From Alphaproteobacteria bacterium (lineage in GTDB: Bacteria; Pseudomonadota; Alphaproteobacteria; Rhodobacterales; Rhodobacteraceae), in assembly GCA_030425145.1 (NCBI GenBank), contig JAUHVK010000007.1, positions 1 to 64,000 on the forward strand: a stretch of 64,000 nucleotides of DNA, read 5' to 3'. Position numbers and translations under genes: made by a program. A model generated the notes under the pieces. That model ran no database searches and was not told the origin of the DNA. It saw only the letters and a list, made by a program, of their open reading frames with translations. This document shows, in pieces, positions 62,318 through 64,000 of the stretch (positions are counted from its first letter, which is position 1; each line of letters opens with the position of its first letter).

Positions 62318-63649
62318 GTGACGGACGCGACGGCCCTTGCTGCCGCCATTGCTGACGGGCGGGTTACTGCCCACGAGGTGATGGCGGCGAGCCTTGCGCG
62401 AGTGTGCGAGGTTCCCGGCGCGGTGGCGCGGGTCTTGCCGGAGGCTGACGCTTTGGCCCTGGCTGACGCACCGGCGCAAGGGCCATTTTCAGGCGTGCCG
62501 TTTCTGGGCAAGGACCTCGGTTCATCAGCACGCGGGTTGGGAATTGCTGCTGGCGTGCCTGCCCTGCGTGACCGGTGGCCTGACCCAACCGAGGACAGCG
62601 CGATCTTTGCGGCCTTCCGCGCGTCGGGTTTGATTCCGTTTGGTCTCACATCCGTGCCAGAATTCGGACTTGCCTTGACCACCGAACCACGTGGGACACC
62701 GCCTGCAGTTAACCCGTTCGATCCGGCGCTCTCTGCGGGAGGGTCTTCAGGCGGTGCCGCCTTGGCTGTGGCAACCGGGATCGTCGCCATTGCTCATGCC
62801 ACAGACGCGGCCGGTTCGATCCGCGTGCCCGCTGCGTGTTGCGGGCTTTGGGGCTTGAAGCCTTCGCGCTGGGCGGTCCCGGAGGGACCGGATTTCGGCA
62901 ATCACCTGTTGGGGATCGCATCGGAAATGGTCGTTGCGCGCAGCCTGCGGGATGTGGAGACGGTGTTTCTTGCAGTGACTGGGACTTCGCCCGTAGCAGC
63001 GTCTGAGCCGAAACGCATTCGCCTCTGCGTGCCGCCCGGCGCGTCGGACGAGAGTGCAGCCGTGCTGCGCAATACCGCCGACACGTTGACGGCGCAGGGG
63101 CATGTCGTGACCGACATTGCGCCACCCTCCGAACTCGCAGCCGAATGCGACCGGGTTGCCCGTGCCATCCTGACGGTCTCTCTGGCGGAATGGGTGGATG
63201 CTTTGGACCTCGATGAGCCGGACATAACACCAATCGCGGCAGCCATCGCAGCGCAAGGGCGGGCTATGACCGGAACCGAAGTTTTCGCCCTGACCCGCGA
63301 CGTGGCGCGCTTGAGCCATGAGGCTGCAGCGTTGTTCGAAGATGTCGATGCCATCCTGATGCCCGTTCTGTCAGGCGCACCGCCCAGGATCGGCAGCTTC
63401 CCCGACGCGGAGACATCGCCCGAGGCACGCTTTGACCGGATGGCCGAGATCGCGCCGATGGCAACGCTGGCAAATGTCGCTGGGTTGCCTGCACTGGCCT
63501 TTCCGGCTGGGTTTCGAAACGGCCTGCCCATCGGCGCACAGCTTCTTGCACCACTGGGAATAGACGCAGACCTGCTGGCATTGGCGGCCTGTCTTGCGCA
63601 TTGTACCGACATTCCCTTCCCGCACCCAATTGCCGGACTGCCGACATGA
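62318..63649 (+). CDS. Amidase (AS family)
   Basis: A 443-residue amidase-signature enzyme. The Ser-cisSer-Lys triad is complete: K65 in VPFLGKDLGSS, the cis-Ser in SAGGSSGGAALA (S143/S144), and the nucleophile S167 in DAAGSIRVP. The start codon is GTG at 62318, 6 bp after the BMP stop. It probably hydrolyses an amide or ureide produced from, or imported with, the nucleobase-like substrate of this operon. Its stop overlaps the ABC ATPase start (ATGA). Confidence 0.88.
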   Translation: MTDATALAAAIADGRVTAHEVMAASLARVCEVPGAVARVLPEADALALADAPAQGPFSGVPFLGKDLGSSARGLGIAAGVPALRDRWPDPTEDSAIFAAFRASGLIPFGLTSVPEFGLALTTEPRGTPPAVNPFDPALSAGGSSGGAALAVATGIVAIAHATDAAGSIRVPAACCGLWGLKPSRWAVPEGPDFGNHLLGIASEMVVARSLRDVETVFLAVTGTSPVAASEPKRIRLCVPPGASDESAAVLRNTADTLTAQGHVVTDIAPPSELAAECDRVARAILTVSLAEWVDALDLDEPDITPIAAAIAAQGRAMTGTEVFALTRDVARLSHEAAALFEDVDAILMPVLSGAPPRIGSFPDAETSPEARFDRMAEIAPMATLANVAGLPALAFPAGFRNGLPIGAQLLAPLGIDADLLALAACLAHCTDIPFPHPIAGLPT

Positions 63650-64000
63650 CCGCCGTTCTCGAACTCTCCAACATCACCAAACGGTTCGGCGCGCTGACGG
63701 CGAACGAGGACGTGTCGCTGTCCCTCGCCCAAGGCGAAATCCTGGCCCTGCTGGGCGAAAACGGCGCGGGCAAGACAACGCTGATGAACATCCTCTTCGG
63801 GCACTACGAAGCCGATGAAGGTGAGGTGCGCGTCTTTGGCGATCCCCTGCCCCCCGGAAAACCGCGGGCGGCGATTGCGGCGGGCGTGGGCATGGTGCAC
63901 CAGCATTTCACTCTGGCGGGCAACCTGACCGTTTTGGAAAACGTGATGCTTGGGTCGGAACCGCTGGGGCGGTTGCGGTCAGACAAGGCGGCGGCGCGCA
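63646..64000 (+). CDS. ABC transporter ATP-binding protein (partial, runs off the right edge)
   Basis: The N-terminal 118 residues of an ABC ATPase. Walker A is LLGENGAGKTTLMNIL (about 36-51), and the Q-loop MVHQHFTLAGNLTV is near 83-96. HQHF rather than the common QEP type is characteristic of the nucleoside/BMP and sugar-import subgroup (double ATPase such as YufO). It overlaps the amidase stop by 4 bp. With the BMP protein it should drive uptake of the operon's substrate; permease genes are expected beyond the window. Confidence 0.9.
   Translation, partial: MTAVLELSNITKRFGALTANEDVSLSLAQGEILALLGENGAGKTTLMNILFGHYEADEGEVRVFGDPLPPGKPRAAIAAGVGMVHQHFTLAGNLTVLENVMLGSEPLGRLRSDKAAAR

Overview
The window looks like chromosomal DNA from an alphaproteobacterium of the order Rhodobacterales, most likely the Roseobacter group. 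This is inferred from the GC-rich, strongly biased codon use, the lysC-ptsP neighbourhood, the coxB-ctaB-small ORF-ctaG-coxC-SURF1-thrC-M16 peptidase order, an aerobic phenylacetate (paa) cluster, and a Flp/Tad pilus locus with a divergent pilin. No genus can be assigned from the sequence alone.

Layout. 1-4.8 kb: a 5'-truncated-looking methyltransferase, a GT4 glycosyltransferase, Kdo transferase waaA, and three tightly packed small genes (DUF1178, SDR, SnoaL-like). 4.8-8.4 kb: aspartokinase lysC, with a possible internal start for a regulatory subunit, and nitrogen-PTS enzyme I ptsP. 8.5-9.8 kb: a sterol-desaturase-like hydroxylase of less typical composition, followed by an unidentified open remnant. 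9.8-14.7 kb: a GNAT-EcsC pair, a flavin reductase, two tandem Lin0512 paralogues, then mtnP, a LysE exporter and apt; mtnP and apt together form an adenine salvage step. 14.8-22.0 kb, mostly minus strand: scoA/scoB succinyl-CoA:acetoacetate CoA-transferase, topA, dprA, tldD. 22.2-32.0 kb, plus strand: aa3 cytochrome c oxidase subunits II and III with assembly factors, thrC, an M16 peptidase, a GNAT, a secreted MBL-fold protein and a GlcD-type FAD oxidase. A lytic transglycosylase follows on the minus strand.

33.2-45.1 kb: a Flp/Tad pilus locus: pilin, cpaB, secretin cpaC, an OmpA lipoprotein where cpaD would be expected, cpaE, cpaF, tadB, tadC, two TPR lipoproteins, a prepilin peptidase and an extra winged-helix AAA ATPase. 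Perfect or near-perfect hairpins punctuate the operon. The minor pseudopilins TadE/F/G are not here.

45.2-54.8 kb: a CAU-anticodon tRNA, a DMT transporter, and the paa catabolic genes: paaABCDE (ring epoxidase), paaK and paaI (opposite strand), paaZ and repressor paaX. PaaK makes phenylacetyl-CoA, PaaABCE epoxidises it, and PaaZ opens and oxidises the ring; the beta-oxidation enzymes paaF/G/H/J lie elsewhere.

54.9-59.8 kb: a 1,639-residue RTX/DUF4214 protein with a non-RTX N-terminal half-kilodomain. 60.0-64.0 kb: a CodA-like deaminase, a BMP-type binding protein, an amidase and the start of an ABC ATPase, overlapping or nearly so, suggesting an uptake-and-hydrolysis operon for nucleobases or related ring compounds that continues past the right edge.

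I saw no CRISPR array, insertion sequence, prophage or rRNA. The best candidates for something under-described are the RTX protein, the Tad locus with its extra ATPase and divergent pilin, the paired Lin0512 proteins, and the deaminase-amidase transport operon.
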